A stretch of DNA of 64,000 nucleotides from Clostridium sp. Marseille-P2415 (GTDB lineage Bacteria > Bacillota > Clostridia > Lachnospirales > Lachnospiraceae). Of the stretch, positions 16,555 to 25,634 are shown in pieces; position 1 is the first letter of the stretch, and each line of letters opens with the position of its first letter. The notes under the pieces are model-generated. The model was given only the letters and a program-made list of their open reading frames with translations. It had not been told where the DNA came from and made no database searches. The stretch is from NCBI RefSeq assembly GCF_900155545.1, contig NZ_LT732526.1, positions 1,060,986 to 1,124,985 on the forward strand, read 5' to 3'. A program made the position numbers and the translations under genes.

Positions 16555-18603
16555 CAGATTCAGTCTATCATAGCTTTTATCCAGATACTCCTGCAGTTTA
16601 TTACGAAGCTCCCGGTGTTCCTCTTTTTCCAGTTCCGGATCTTCGTGAAACAGCCGTTTTACTTCCTCTGATACTGTTTTTAACAGGTTTGCATCTGTAA
16701 AAATATCCCCCAGCTTAAATTCCAGATCCCCGCTCTGCCGGATCCCGAAAATATCCCCTGGGCCCCGAAGCTTTAAATCCTCTGAGGCAATCAAAAAGCC
16801 GTCATTGGAATGATTTAGTATATCCAACCGCTCTTTGGTTCCTTCCTGGTCAGAGCCATTGACCATAATGCAATAAGACTGGTATTTTCCACGCCCTACA
16901 CGTCCCCTGAGCTGGTGAAGCTGCGCCAGTCCAAACCGCTCCGCATTCTCGATCATCATTACCGTTGCATTGGGTACATTCACTCCCACTTCGATTACCG
17001 TAGTCGATACCAAAACCTTGATCTCCCCGCCGGCAAACCGCTCCATGATCCCGTTTTTTTCCCTGGGCTTCATTTTTCCGTGAAGATATTCGATAGAAAT
17101 GCCCGGCAGAGCATCCCGCAGGGTTTTTGTATAATCAACTACATTTTCTGCATCGATCATCTCACTGGCTTCCACCATAGGGCATATGACGTAGGCCTGA
17201 CGGCCGTCAGCGACTTCTCTTCGTATAAAATCATAAGCCTTACCCCGGTAGCCGGTATCTACAACGCAGTTTTTTATAGGCAGGCGGTTTGCAGGCAGCT
17301 CATCAATAACAGAAATGTCCAGATCCCCGTAAATAATAATGGCCAGGGTCCGGGGGATAGGTGTGGCACTCATAACCAGCACATGGGGCTCTTCCCCTTT
17401 TTTTCCAAACATCTCCCGTTGGCTGACTCCGAACCGGTGCTGTTCATCGGTAATCACCAAAGCCAGATTGTTATATACAACCTTCTCCTGAATCAGTGCA
17501 TGGGTTCCGACGATGATATCCGCTTCGTGAGATGCAATTTTCTCGTAGGCAATCTTTTTTTCCTTTGCTGTCATGGAGCCCGTAACAAGTATGGGCTTTT
17601 TATCAATCTTATGCTCCGCAAACAGCTCTGACATGGATTCAAAATGCTGTTTTGCCAGCACTTCCGTTGGTACCATTAAAGCTCCCTGATATCCGTTGTA
17701 AGCTGCCTGTAAGAGGGTCAGAATGGCGATGATGGTCTTACCCGAACCAACATCCCCCTGGATCAGACGGTTCATTACCCGGCCTTCTGTCAGATCACCG
17801 TATACTTCTGAAAGAACATTCTGCTGGGCTTTTGTAAGAGAGTAAGGAAGGCTTTCCTTTAACGCCTCCACCACCGGGGACAGATGCAGGGAATAAGAAC
17901 TTGTTTTTTCTCCTCTCTGCTCCTTTAACCGCCGGACCGCCATGAGAAAGAGAAAAAACTCATCAAAAACCAGCCGCTTTCTGGCAAATAAAAGCTCTTT
18001 CCTGTCTGTCGGAAAATGAATATGTTCAATTGCAAAATTATATTCCGCCAATTCATGCTTTTTGCGCAAGTCTGCAGGCATGTAATCCCGTATCATCCGG
18101 CGCAGGCTTAAAGCCTGTTTTTCTGCTCTGACAATGGTCTTGTTGCTGAGCCCCTTGGTCTGGCCATAAACCGGCTGCATGGAATGAACCACCTGTTCAT
18201 AGGCTTCCGCCGTAAATACCTCCGGCTGTTCCATTGTAAGGCGGCCGCTTTTCTTCACCACACGGCCCCGTAAAACAGCCCGCATCCCGGCTTTTAAGGT
18301 AGCATGAAGATAAGGCATGTTATACCAGGTCAGCTTAAGGGTCCCTGTCATATCCTTCAGGGTCGTTGTTATGACCTGGATGTGGCTGTAACGTTTGATA
18401 TCCGGAGTCTTATAAAGCATCCCGGCCACCGTCATGACCGTATCCGGTTTCAGCTCTCCGATAAGCGAAGGTTCTTCATAAGTATCATACGCTCTTGGAT
18501 AGTATTCCAGAAGATCATCTACGGTGAAAACTCCCATCTTTTGAAATAATTTTCCCGTTTTTTCTCCAATTCCCTTTAAAGAATCAATGGATTCCCGGTT
18601 CAT
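16552..18603 (-). CDS. recG: ATP-dependent DNA helicase RecG
   Basis: RecG remodels stalled replication forks and Holliday junctions. The protein has the N-terminal wedge/OB domain, then the helicase core: Walker A GDVGSGKT, motif II DEQHRFGV, motif III SATPIPRTLA and motif VI QLRGRVGRG. The ATG at 18603 follows AGGAGG at 11 bases; the GTG four codons upstream overlaps that site and is not usable. The length of 683 residues is normal. Confidence 0.97.
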   Translation of the reverse strand: MNRESIDSLKGIGEKTGKLFQKMGVFTVDDLLEYYPRAYDTYEEPSLIGELKPDTVMTVAGMLYKTPDIKRYSHIQVITTTLKDMTGTLKLTWYNMPYLHATLKAGMRAVLRGRVVKKSGRLTMEQPEVFTAEAYEQVVHSMQPVYGQTKGLSNKTIVRAEKQALSLRRMIRDYMPADLRKKHELAEYNFAIEHIHFPTDRKELLFARKRLVFDEFFLFLMAVRRLKEQRGEKTSSYSLHLSPVVEALKESLPYSLTKAQQNVLSEVYGDLTEGRVMNRLIQGDVGSGKTIIAILTLLQAAYNGYQGALMVPTEVLAKQHFESMSELFAEHKIDKKPILVTGSMTAKEKKIAYEKIASHEADIIVGTHALIQEKVVYNNLALVITDEQHRFGVSQREMFGKKGEEPHVLVMSATPIPRTLAIIIYGDLDISVIDELPANRLPIKNCVVDTGYRGKAYDFIRREVADGRQAYVICPMVEASEMIDAENVVDYTKTLRDALPGISIEYLHGKMKPREKNGIMERFAGGEIKVLVSTTVIEVGVNVPNATVMMIENAERFGLAQLHQLRGRVGRGKYQSYCIMVNGSDQEGTKERLDILNHSNDGFLIASEDLKLRGPGDIFGIRQSGDLEFKLGDIFTDANLLKTVSEEVKRLFHEDPELEKEEHRELRNKLQEYLDKSYDRLNL

Positions 18604-18639
18604 CCTTTCGTTCACCTCCTGTCTTTCCTGCTTTACGGT

Positions 18640-18675
18640 AAAAAAACCGGACAGACGGGACCTTCGTCTGCCCGG
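18640..18675 (-). terminator. Intrinsic terminator of asp23-fakA
   Basis: GC-rich hairpin CCGGGCAGACG/CGTCTGTCCGG, followed by a run of seven T on the minus strand, 25 bases after the fakA stop. Confidence 0.9.
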
Positions 18676-18699
18676 GATAAAAAAGCTGCCGGCTCTTCT

Positions 18700-20373
18700 T
18701 TATTCTACGGATAACAGATAATAATAAATTGGCTGGCCGCCGGCGTGAAGCTCTACTTCGCAGTCAGAAAACAGCTCTTCTGCTTTCCCTTTTAATTCTT
18801 CTGCATCCGCTTCCCTTACATCTTTTCCATAATATATGGTCACCAACTCCGACTCTTCTTCCACCATGGACTTTAAGGCTTCCAGCACTGTGGTTCCAAG
18901 GTCTTTTCCGACAGCCAGAATCCCTTTGTCCCCAAGTGCCATGATATCACCTTCCCGGATCGCGGTATCATCGATCGTGGTATTGCGGACCGCATAGGTA
19001 ACCTGTCCTGTCTTAACACGAGCCATCTCTTCTGTCATGATTTTTTCATTATCTTCCGGAGACAGATCCGGTGCAAAATTTATGATGGCAGTGATTCCCT
19101 GGGGTATGGTCCTTGAAGGGATAACGATCACCTTTTTGTGCTCCACCAGGCTCTTTGCCTGCTGGGCTGCCAGGATGATATTCTTATTGTTCGGCAGGAT
19201 GTAAATGGTATCGGCATTTACCCGGTCAATGGCGTTTAACATGTCTTCCGTGCTTGGGTTCATGGTCTGACCGCCCTGAATCAGATAATCTGCACCGATC
19301 CCCCGGAAAATCTCATCAAGGCCATCTCCTGCAGATACGGAAATAAAGCCATATGGTTTTCTCGGCTCCGCCTTCTTTTCTTCCTCCGCCTTTTGCTGTG
19401 CCGCCAGTTTTTCCGATTCCTTAATTAATTTTTCCTGATGCTCTTCCCGCATATTATCGATCTTCATCCGGGATAAGGAGCCATAGGTCAGAGCTTTCTG
19501 GATCGCAAGGCCCGGATCGTTGGTATGGACATGTACTTTCACCATATCATCGTCTGAAACAACGACAATCGAATCACCGATCGATTCCAGATACCCCTTG
19601 AATTCGTGCTCTTCCTTTTCGTCATAATGTTTTTCCAGATTAATGATGAATTCGGTGCAATAACCGAATTTAATATTAAAATCATCCTTTTTTGCCGTAT
19701 AAACTCCCGAAATGGCTTCGGTTCTTTTTACGCCAAGGGCGGATAAGTCAACCTCCTTGCCCGAGAGGCAGTCAAAGGCCCCCTTCATTACCTGCATGAG
19801 TCCCTGACCTCCGGAATCAACCACTCCGGCCTGTTTTAATACCGGAAGCATTTCCGGTGTCTGGCTTAATACATAGTCACCGTATTCAATCACTTTCTGA
19901 CAAAACTCAAGCACATCCTCTGTCTCAGTAACCAGTTCCGCGGCCTTTTCAGCCATACCTTTGGCAACGGTAAGAATGGTTCCTTCTTTTGGTTTCATAA
20001 CAGCTTTGTATGCGGTTTCGGTAGCTCTGACGAAGGAATTAGCCAAAATAGTGGCAGTCACCTGGTCGGCAGCCGCGATCTCCCTGGTGAATCCGCGGAA
20101 CAACTGGGATAAGATAACACCGGAGTTACCTCTGGCACCTCTTAAAGAGCCGGAAGAAATTGCCTTGGCCAGAGCTTCCATAGTAGGATTTTCAATGGCA
20201 GCCACTTCCTTTGCTGCTGACATAATCGTCATCGTCATGTTTGTTCCGGTATCTCCATCCGGTACCGGAAACACATTCAGTTCATTGATCCATTCTTTTT
20301 TTGCTTCCAGTCCTTTTGCACCTGCCAGAAATGCCTTCTGGAGCATTTCTGCGTCTATATACTTCATACCCAC
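18700..20373 (-). CDS. fakA: DAK-domain fatty-acid-kinase-like protein (YloV/FakA)
   Basis: FakA-type ATP-binding subunit that phosphorylates fatty acids carried by a FakB/DegV partner. An N-terminal DhaL domain (residues about 10-200) shows NVFPVPDGDTGTNM and GARGNSGVILSQ. A middle domain of about 120 residues follows, then a C-terminal DegV-like domain from about residue 340 (PYGFISVSAGDGLDEIFR). At 557 residues it matches B. subtilis YloV. GTG is the start, with GGAGG nine bases upstream. It follows an Asp23-family gene, the conserved yloU-yloV pair. No FakB (DegV) gene is adjacent. Confidence 0.92.
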   Translation of the reverse strand: MGMKYIDAEMLQKAFLAGAKGLEAKKEWINELNVFPVPDGDTGTNMTMTIMSAAKEVAAIENPTMEALAKAISSGSLRGARGNSGVILSQLFRGFTREIAAADQVTATILANSFVRATETAYKAVMKPKEGTILTVAKGMAEKAAELVTETEDVLEFCQKVIEYGDYVLSQTPEMLPVLKQAGVVDSGGQGLMQVMKGAFDCLSGKEVDLSALGVKRTEAISGVYTAKKDDFNIKFGYCTEFIINLEKHYDEKEEHEFKGYLESIGDSIVVVSDDDMVKVHVHTNDPGLAIQKALTYGSLSRMKIDNMREEHQEKLIKESEKLAAQQKAEEEKKAEPRKPYGFISVSAGDGLDEIFRGIGADYLIQGGQTMNPSTEDMLNAIDRVNADTIYILPNNKNIILAAQQAKSLVEHKKVIVIPSRTIPQGITAIINFAPDLSPEDNEKIMTEEMARVKTGQVTYAVRNTTIDDTAIREGDIMALGDKGILAVGKDLGTTVLEALKSMVEEESELVTIYYGKDVREADAEELKGKAEELFSDCEVELHAGGQPIYYYLLSVE

Positions 20374-20387
20374 AGGTAGTTTCCTCC

Positions 20388-20744
20388 TTAATCAATCACT
20401 CTTACGCCTTCGACAAAGATGTTAATTTTATCTACCGCCATACCGGTGAATTCTTCTACTTTGTATTTTACATTTTCAATCAGGTTATCAGCCACCGCGG
20501 AAATGCTGATTCCGTATGCAACGATAACATGGAAATCAATGGTGATATGGTTGTCCTGTATGTTTACATTAATTCCGTGAGTCAGGCCTTCCCGTTTTAA
20601 AAGCTTTACGAGTCCGTCTTTCATGCTGACAGCCGCCATGCCGACAATACCAAAGCATTCTACTGCCGTAGTTCCGGCATACATGGCGATAACATCAGGG
20701 CTTACCTGGATTTCGCCCAGTTTATTATTGATATAACCCTTCAT
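20388..20744 (-). CDS. Asp23/Gls24-family protein (YloU-like)
   Basis: Small (118-residue) envelope-stress-type protein of the Asp23/DUF322 family. It has the N-terminal LGEIQVSPDVIAMYAG and the C-terminal VEEFTGMAVDKINIFVEGV motifs. The role is unknown; Asp23 proteins cluster at the inner membrane. It precedes fakA by 14 bases, the typical yloU-yloV order. Confidence 0.92.
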   Translation of the reverse strand: MKGYINNKLGEIQVSPDVIAMYAGTTAVECFGIVGMAAVSMKDGLVKLLKREGLTHGINVNIQDNHITIDFHVIVAYGISISAVADNLIENVKYKVEEFTGMAVDKINIFVEGVRVID

Positions 20745-20776
20745 AGTCTCTACCTCCGTTCTTTCTGTCTGGTTTA

Positions 20777-20805
20777 ATTATACATGATTTTTCCAAAAAA
20801 AGAAA
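20777..20805 (-). promoter_or_regulatory. Probable promoter of asp23-fakA
   Basis: A perfect TATAAT (20777-20782) lies on the minus strand about 30 bases upstream of the ATG. The -35 position (TTTCTT, 17-base spacer) is weak. It is divergent from the rpmB promoter. Confidence 0.45.
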
Positions 20806-20823
20806 CAAATTTTTATTTTTCAC

Positions 20824-20852
20824 TTGCAAATCATAGCGTTTTCTGTTATCAT
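20824..20852 (+). promoter_or_regulatory. sigma-A promoter of rpmB
   Basis: TTGCAA (20824-20829), 17 bases, TATCAT (20847-20852). The 60-base leader contains a short hairpin (GGATTTTT/AAAAATCC) ahead of the AAGGAGGTG ribosome site. Confidence 0.75.
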
Positions 20853-20912
20853 ACATTTGTTGTGGATTTTTCAACCATAAAAAATCCAAGTAGCTTTTAA
20901 GGAGGTGCAATC

Positions 20913-21098
20913 ATGGCAAAATGTGCAATTTGTGAAAAAGCTGCTCACTTTGGCAACGCAGTGAGCCATTCCCATAGAAGATCCAATAAGATATGGAAAG
21001 CAAATGTGAAGTCCGTTAAAGTAAAAGTTAACGGCGGCGCTAAGAAGATGTACGTATGTACTTCCTGCTTAAGATCCGGATTAGTTGAAAGAGCTTAA
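20913..21098 (+). CDS. rpmB: Large ribosomal subunit protein bL28, zinc-binding form
   Basis: bL28 of the 50S subunit, 61 residues. It keeps the four-cysteine (C+) version: C4-x2-C7 and C49-x2-C52, so it binds zinc. FGNAVSHSHRRSNKIWKAN is the family signature. Single gene with its own promoter and terminator and a strong AAGGAGGTG site. Confidence 0.97.
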   Translation: MAKCAICEKAAHFGNAVSHSHRRSNKIWKANVKSVKVKVNGGAKKMYVCTSCLRSGLVERA

Positions 21099-21107
21099 TC
21101 GAAGGAA

Positions 21108-21142
21108 ACTCCTGGCTGATGTCAGTCAGGAGTATTTTTTTA
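21108..21142 (+). terminator. Intrinsic terminator of rpmB
   Basis: Stem ACTCCTGGCTG/CAGTCAGGAGT, followed by a T-rich run, 10 bases after the rpmB stop. Confidence 0.92.
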
Positions 21143-21151
21143 TTTTTTTCA

Positions 21152-21184
21152 CAGGGCCCGGCCTTTTTTCAAAGGCGGGCCCTG
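21152..21184 (-). terminator. Terminator of the minus-strand gerW-region transcript
   Basis: Strong hairpin CAGGGCCCG...CGGGCCCTG (inner GCCTTT/AAAGGC). It stands 24 bases after the stop of the 45-residue membrane protein on the minus strand; the following stretch is A/T rich rather than a clean T run. Confidence 0.7.
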
Positions 21185-21208
21185 TTTATGATTAATAGCA
21201 ATGCTCTT

Positions 21209-21346
21209 TTAGCAGCAGAACAGGTTATATCCCAGTACCAGACATCCAATTATAAACAGAATCGTAACGATAGTCGCCGGGATAAAAAGCAGGATTGCCA
21301 TACCTGCTCCGAAACAGAACAGCATCAGTCCGCATACTCTTCTCAT
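21209..21346 (-). CDS. Small hydrophobic membrane protein (45 residues)
   Basis: A short frame reading MRRVCGLMLFCFGAGMAI and then a long hydrophobic helix, ending YNLFCC. It starts at an ATG with GAGGG five bases upstream and stops 24 bases before a strong terminator. It is almost entirely one or two membrane helices with an Arg-Arg positive N-terminus and a Cys-Cys C-terminus. It lies 54 bases after gerW, at the end of a run of spore and envelope genes, so a sporulation link is possible. No family name is known to me. Confidence 0.7.
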   Translation of the reverse strand: MRRVCGLMLFCFGAGMAILLFIPATIVTILFIIGCLVLGYNLFCC

Positions 21347-21400
21347 ATCATCCCTCAATCCATTCAGGCTATATGACATCCTATGCGGCTTATCCCTTTC

Positions 21401-21841
21401 TTATTCTTCTGCTTTTTTATTATCTTCTGCGGCCGCCATCTCTTCTGCCACCTTTAAGGCTTCCGGAGAAACCTCTTTTGCTCCGCCGGCAAATTTATTG
21501 ACAAAATCCGGAACCATGTCCAAAATCTTTGTTACAGCATCCTGCTGTTTGATGTTAACCAGCTTTGTCACTCCGTTCTGGATGATCAAAACTGCACTGG
21601 GACTCATCTTTGCGTGCATACCGCCGGCACCATTTTGTTTTGCATTTTCTGCAAAGGAACCGGCTGCCATACCGCAGGTTACATCCACCAAAGGCAAAAT
21701 AATCGTATCATCCACCTTTACCGCATCTCCTACTACCGTTTTTGTCGCCACAAAAGCATCCATTCCCTTAAATAGCGCCTCAACCGTAGATGTAAAATAA
21801 TTCTCTGCCACTTTAAACAATTCCTCCTTTATCGAAGCCAT
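21401..21841 (-). CDS. ytfJ: GerW/YtfJ-family sporulation protein
   Basis: Spore protein of the GerW family, linked to germination in Bacillus. The 146-residue protein has VVGDAVKVDDTIILPLVDV and the GGMHAKMSPSAVLIIQNG motif, with an acidic and Ala-rich C-terminal tail (EEMAAAEDNKKAEE). The ATG overlaps the DUF2953 stop by 13 bases with no clear ribosome site; a GTG eight codons in, behind AAGGAGG, is an alternative start. Partnership with DUF2953 matches ytfI-ytfJ in Bacillus. Confidence 0.9.
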   Translation of the reverse strand: MASIKEELFKVAENYFTSTVEALFKGMDAFVATKTVVGDAVKVDDTIILPLVDVTCGMAAGSFAENAKQNGAGGMHAKMSPSAVLIIQNGVTKLVNIKQQDAVTKILDMVPDFVNKFAGGAKEVSPEALKVAEEMAAAEDNKKAEE

Positions 21842-22704
21842 CTCTTTAACAGAAGCCTGAAATTTTTATCCAGTAACATCCGGATTCCAATGAGAAGAAC
21901 AGTTCCCAACCGAACCCTTCCCCGGAAAGTTCCTTCTGCCGTAAATACGTTCCGGTCGAATACCGGATACAGATTCAGATGCTTATGGCACAGCGGATAA
22001 ATCACGCTTGCATACGTCAGCACCTGTCCGGTCAAATAAGGGTCATCAAAACCAAATGTAATATTTCCTTTTCCCCGGCGGGGAAGGATATGCCGAATCA
22101 GTTTTTTGGCCTGCTTAAAAAACAGTTTTACTGTTTTCTGATTATCCTTATCGGAAACCCAGGCACATAGTTCTGTTTTTTTCTCTTTCACCGCTTTTAG
22201 TGTATCATAAATCCTATGGAAAAAAAACTTAAGTTTTGATAAAACCCTGAGGACTTTCCTCTTAAGCCTGGAAAGCCAGAGACAAAGTCCCGGCTTCTTT
22301 CCATGTTTCGTCTCTTCCTTTGGCGGTGGAAGCTGGCCTTTGGGTTTCTCACGGATTTCTTCTTTCACTTCCCTTAGAGCTTCCGGTTCCCTTATCTCCA
22401 TGGTCTGAACCATGATATCTTTTGCCTCTTCGAGCTCTGCCTCCAGTTTCTTAGGCTTTAAAATACGAAATCCGAAAAGGCGGACCGCCATGGTTAAATC
22501 TTTTTCGTATGAGACCGTTACGGTAAGGATATGTAACAGCCAGGAAAATCTGGCATGCCCCTTTACCTTCCCGTAATAAGACCCTTCCGCCCGATACCGG
22601 ACCGGTACCAGAAGGACCAAAAGAAACACCGACAGAATAAGACCTAAAACGATGAGTACGAAAAGCCCTAAGATTTTTAATAGTAACAAAATTATATGAA
22701 GCAT
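21829..22704 (-). CDS. DUF2953-family protein (YtfI-like)
   Basis: Membrane-anchored protein of unknown role that occurs next to gerW/ytfJ in spore formers. An N-terminal membrane helix (about residues 1-28, very Leu/Val-rich) is followed by VPVRYRAEGSYYGKVKGHARFSWLL and the C-terminal GKGNITFGFDDPYLTGQVL motif of the family. A highly basic central stretch lies between them. The ATG at 22704 is preferred over the GTG two codons upstream. Confidence 0.82.
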   Translation of the reverse strand: MLHIILLLLKILGLFVLIVLGLILSVFLLVLLVPVRYRAEGSYYGKVKGHARFSWLLHILTVTVSYEKDLTMAVRLFGFRILKPKKLEAELEEAKDIMVQTMEIREPEALREVKEEIREKPKGQLPPPKEETKHGKKPGLCLWLSRLKRKVLRVLSKLKFFFHRIYDTLKAVKEKKTELCAWVSDKDNQKTVKLFFKQAKKLIRHILPRRGKGNITFGFDDPYLTGQVLTYASVIYPLCHKHLNLYPVFDRNVFTAEGTFRGRVRLGTVLLIGIRMLLDKNFRLLLKRWLR

Positions 22705-22711
22705 GAACACC

Positions 22712-23041
22712 TCACACCTTACCGGCCTCTTCCCCTATAAAAGAAGGCAGGTCGAAGCCTCCAGTTTTCCGGTACATATCATTTACAATACGCCCGGCTA
22801 CCTCCAGCGCTTCCCAGTAATCAGACGCAATGCCCATAATGAGAAATGCCTCTTCCCGGTAAAAGGGCAGTACCAGTGCTGTCCACGGGTAGATATCAAG
22901 TATATTATTCCCATTAGAAGCAGGTGTAATCACATAAACACCTGGTTGTGGCTTTAACCTGCGAATTCCCTGAATGATCCGGTAACGTTTCTTTTTTGCT
23001 TTTTCCCCTACATACAGATGATCAAACCAGCTTATTTTCAT
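22712..23041 (-). CDS. Conserved protein of unknown function (109 residues)
   Basis: Not recognised. A soluble protein starting MKISWFDHLYVGEKAKKKRY, with no membrane segment, cysteine pair or nucleotide motif. Segments such as YVITPASNGNNILDIYP and YWEALEVAGRIVNDMY look like a compact alpha/beta domain. It overlaps the next gene upstream by 20 bases and abuts the DUF2953 gene, so all are one transcript from rimO. Its position among spore genes suggests a sporulation role; this is inference. Confidence 0.7.
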   Translation of the reverse strand: MKISWFDHLYVGEKAKKKRYRIIQGIRRLKPQPGVYVITPASNGNNILDIYPWTALVLPFYREEAFLIMGIASDYWEALEVAGRIVNDMYRKTGGFDLPSFIGEEAGKV

Positions 23042-24362
23042 AATCCATCAGCTCTTCCAGCAATTCCTTGCAAGTTTCCTTTTCCGCTTCGTCCAGACAG
23101 CTTTCCAGACTTCCTCTGATGTATGCCTGTATTTCGTCAATGGAGTTAAAGTAGACGGGGATATCGGATAAAACCTTAGCCATAATCGCCCGGACCACTG
23201 GCTTGGAAGCACCGGAGAACACCTCTTCCAGTTCTTTAAAATATATCCCAGCCGCTTCCTCTAAACAGGAACGGTCAACAACCGTCTCTTCTCCGGTGAT
23301 CACAGTTTCTGTTTCATCGCTCCGTTTTTTCAATTCCGCAAAGCTGCTGCCTGATAAAAGCCTGTCAATGTTGACCGCTTTTATAAAATCCGGGTCAGCC
23401 TTTAATGCATCGCTCTCCTCCGGAAGTTCCGTCTTTAAATAGCGCTCATAGTATGCTTCCTGTCTTCCCTCTAACCGGGTGAGCTTATCAAAAAATTCTT
23501 CGTTTTCAGGAGAATAATCCTCTTTATCAAACTTTTCAATAATCTCCGTCACCAGGGAGCAGTAAAACGCTTCTTCCTTCCCGTCAATAACTGCTTCCGG
23601 CCGGGCAAACGTAAGGACACAAAAATCATTGATGATTTCCTGCAGCATCAAATAAAGCCCGGATTCATCCATAAGGCCCTCACTGGCAAGGATAAGCCTG
23701 TCGGATGCCTCTTCATAGCCTTCTTTGGTCATACTGTGGTAATCGGTATGCCGGAACTGTTCCAATGTTTCATAAAAATCCTTATGTCCCTCATCCATGC
23801 CTGCCGGTAATTTTGCCATGGATTCGGTACGCAGGGTATACAGCATATCCTTTAAGTTTTCCTTAGGAGAACCGATGTAAACCGAAAGTCCTTCCATAAT
23901 AAGACAAAAAAATTTCTGCTTCGTCAAGCGGACCGGAAGCTGACTGATTATCTGTTTGATCCTTTCATTCATAACAGCCGCTTCTTCGGCATCCGCTAAA
24001 AATTCCATCAGCCGCCTTGTAAAGTTTTCATCATCAAGCCCTGTTTCCGGCAATGTCTTAAATTTCCGTTCCAGCCTGTTTATGACATATTCATAAATCT
24101 GAAAGCAGTCGGTGTAGGATGTCAGGACTTCCACTTCATGAGTGATGTCCTTTCTAAGGTCCAGCAGCCCCTCTTCCACATCATTTCCGGAAAAGTGATT
24201 CTTAAGCAGATGATTAAGCCGCCGGCAGTAAGCGGTAATCCGCTCTGAAACCACAGTCTCCTCTGATATGGTTTCAAATAAAGTATAATAATTCAGCGTC
24301 AGCCTGACATAAGAGTATTGGTACGCTGCAGTCATCTGTTTTTTCAGTAAACGGGTTTCCAA
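23022..24362 (-). CDS. Large helical protein of unknown function (446 residues)
   Basis: Not recognised. Predicted almost wholly alpha-helical, acidic, with many Leu/Glu/Tyr and no membrane helix, P-loop or cysteine motif. Segments with a repeated look (RLNHLLKNHF, RLERKFKTLPETG, FFDKLTRLEGRQEAYYERYL) suggest a repeat-type scaffold. An earlier TTG overlaps cinA, but TTG at 24362, eight bases after GGGAGGAG, has the better site and avoids the overlap. Cotranscribed with cinA and the 109-residue protein. Confidence 0.65.
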   Translation of the reverse strand: METRLLKKQMTAAYQYSYVRLTLNYYTLFETISEETVVSERITAYCRRLNHLLKNHFSGNDVEEGLLDLRKDITHEVEVLTSYTDCFQIYEYVINRLERKFKTLPETGLDDENFTRRLMEFLADAEEAAVMNERIKQIISQLPVRLTKQKFFCLIMEGLSVYIGSPKENLKDMLYTLRTESMAKLPAGMDEGHKDFYETLEQFRHTDYHSMTKEGYEEASDRLILASEGLMDESGLYLMLQEIINDFCVLTFARPEAVIDGKEEAFYCSLVTEIIEKFDKEDYSPENEEFFDKLTRLEGRQEAYYERYLKTELPEESDALKADPDFIKAVNIDRLLSGSSFAELKKRSDETETVITGEETVVDRSCLEEAAGIYFKELEEVFSGASKPVVRAIMAKVLSDIPVYFNSIDEIQAYIRGSLESCLDEAEKETCKELLEELMDYENKLV

Positions 24363-24384
24363 TTTTCTCTCCTCCCGGAATATA

Positions 24385-25632
24385 TCATGAATGGTAATTG
24401 GCAAGGATGGAACGGCGCAGTAAATCCAATGCCTTTACAACGGACTGTTCCCTGATCTTTTCCCGATTTCCTTTAAAATGGTATTCCTCCACCTTAACCT
24501 TATCCTTCATATAGCAGGAAATATAAACAAGCCCTACCGGCTTTTCGCCGTCTGAATCAGGTCCTGCAATTCCGGTTACGGCGATGCAGACATCCGCATC
24601 GGTGGCAAAAACGCCTCCGGTGGCCATTTCCTTGGCGGTCTGCTCGCTGACCGCACCGTATTTTTTCAAGGTGCTTTTGCTTACATCGAGAAGCTTTCTT
24701 TTCGCTTTGTTGGAATAGGTAATAAAACCTTCCCGGAACACTTCGGATGCCCCCGGGACATTTACCAGCCGTCCGGCAATCAGACCACCGGTACAGGATT
24801 CTGCAGTCGTTACGGTCAAATCATATTTTTTAAGAAGACGGACAACTGTCATTTCAAGGGTTTCCTCTTCTTTCGTGGTATAAACATCGTTTCCGAAACG
24901 GTTTTTAATCTCTTTTACCACAGGCTTTAACAGACTCTTGGCCTCTTCCTCGCTTGATGCCTTGGCTGTAACTCTTAAATGGACCTCAGCCGTCTTTGCA
25001 TAAGTGGCAATGGTTGGATTGGACTGTCCATCGATCAGGTCAAGAAGCTTGTCCTCCACCTGGCTCTCTCCGTGACCGCAGATCTTTATCATTTGGGAAC
25101 GGATCACTTCCGGCTGAAGCTTCTGAAGGTAGGGGAATACCTGGTCACGGAAAAGAGGTTTTAATTCATTTGGCGGTCCGGGCAGTAATATCGCAGCTTT
25201 CCCGTCTTTTTCCATGATCAGTCCCGGAGCGGTACCGTTGTCATTTTCAAGAACAATTGCCCCAAGGGGAACAAGAGCCTGTTTCCAGTTATTGTCCGGA
25301 ATCTCTTTGTATATGCTGTTCTTAAAATACTTTTTTATCCGCTCTTTTGTATGGGCATCTTCTTCCAAAGAAAATCCCATGACCTCAGCACAGACCTCTT
25401 TTGTCAAATCATCCTCCGTAGGTCCCAGGCCTCCGGTCAAAATAACAACATCCGATCGGTTTAAGGCATTTGTTAATACCTCCGAAAGGCGTTCCCTGTT
25501 ATCTCCTACTGTAACCTGATGATACATGGAGAGTCCCAAAAGAGCACACTTCTCCGCCAGATACTGGGTATTGGTATTCACGATATTACCAAGAAGAAGC
25601 TCTGTTCCAACCGAAATCAGTTCAACTACCAT
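24385..25632 (-). CDS. cinA: CinA-like competence/nicotinamide-nucleotide amidase
   Basis: CinA combines an N-terminal molybdopterin-binding-like domain (ISVGTELLLGNIVNTN, LTGGLGPTEDDLT), involved in ADP-ribose pyrophosphatase activity, with a C-terminal PncC-type NMN deamidase (TTAESCTGGLIAGRLVNVPG). Length about 415. The ATG at 25632 follows GGGAG by nine bases; a GTG two codons earlier overlaps the pgsA stop. In Bacillus, cinA sits by pgsA and recA, as the pgsA-cinA order here shows. Confidence 0.94.
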   Translation of the reverse strand: MVVELISVGTELLLGNIVNTNTQYLAEKCALLGLSMYHQVTVGDNRERLSEVLTNALNRSDVVILTGGLGPTEDDLTKEVCAEVMGFSLEEDAHTKERIKKYFKNSIYKEIPDNNWKQALVPLGAIVLENDNGTAPGLIMEKDGKAAILLPGPPNELKPLFRDQVFPYLQKLQPEVIRSQMIKICGHGESQVEDKLLDLIDGQSNPTIATYAKTAEVHLRVTAKASSEEEAKSLLKPVVKEIKNRFGNDVYTTKEEETLEMTVVRLLKKYDLTVTTAESCTGGLIAGRLVNVPGASEVFREGFITYSNKAKRKLLDVSKSTLKKYGAVSEQTAKEMATGGVFATDADVCIAVTGIAGPDSDGEKPVGLVYISCYMKDKVKVEEYHFKGNREKIREQSVVKALDLLRRSILANYHS

Positions 25633-25634
25633 AA

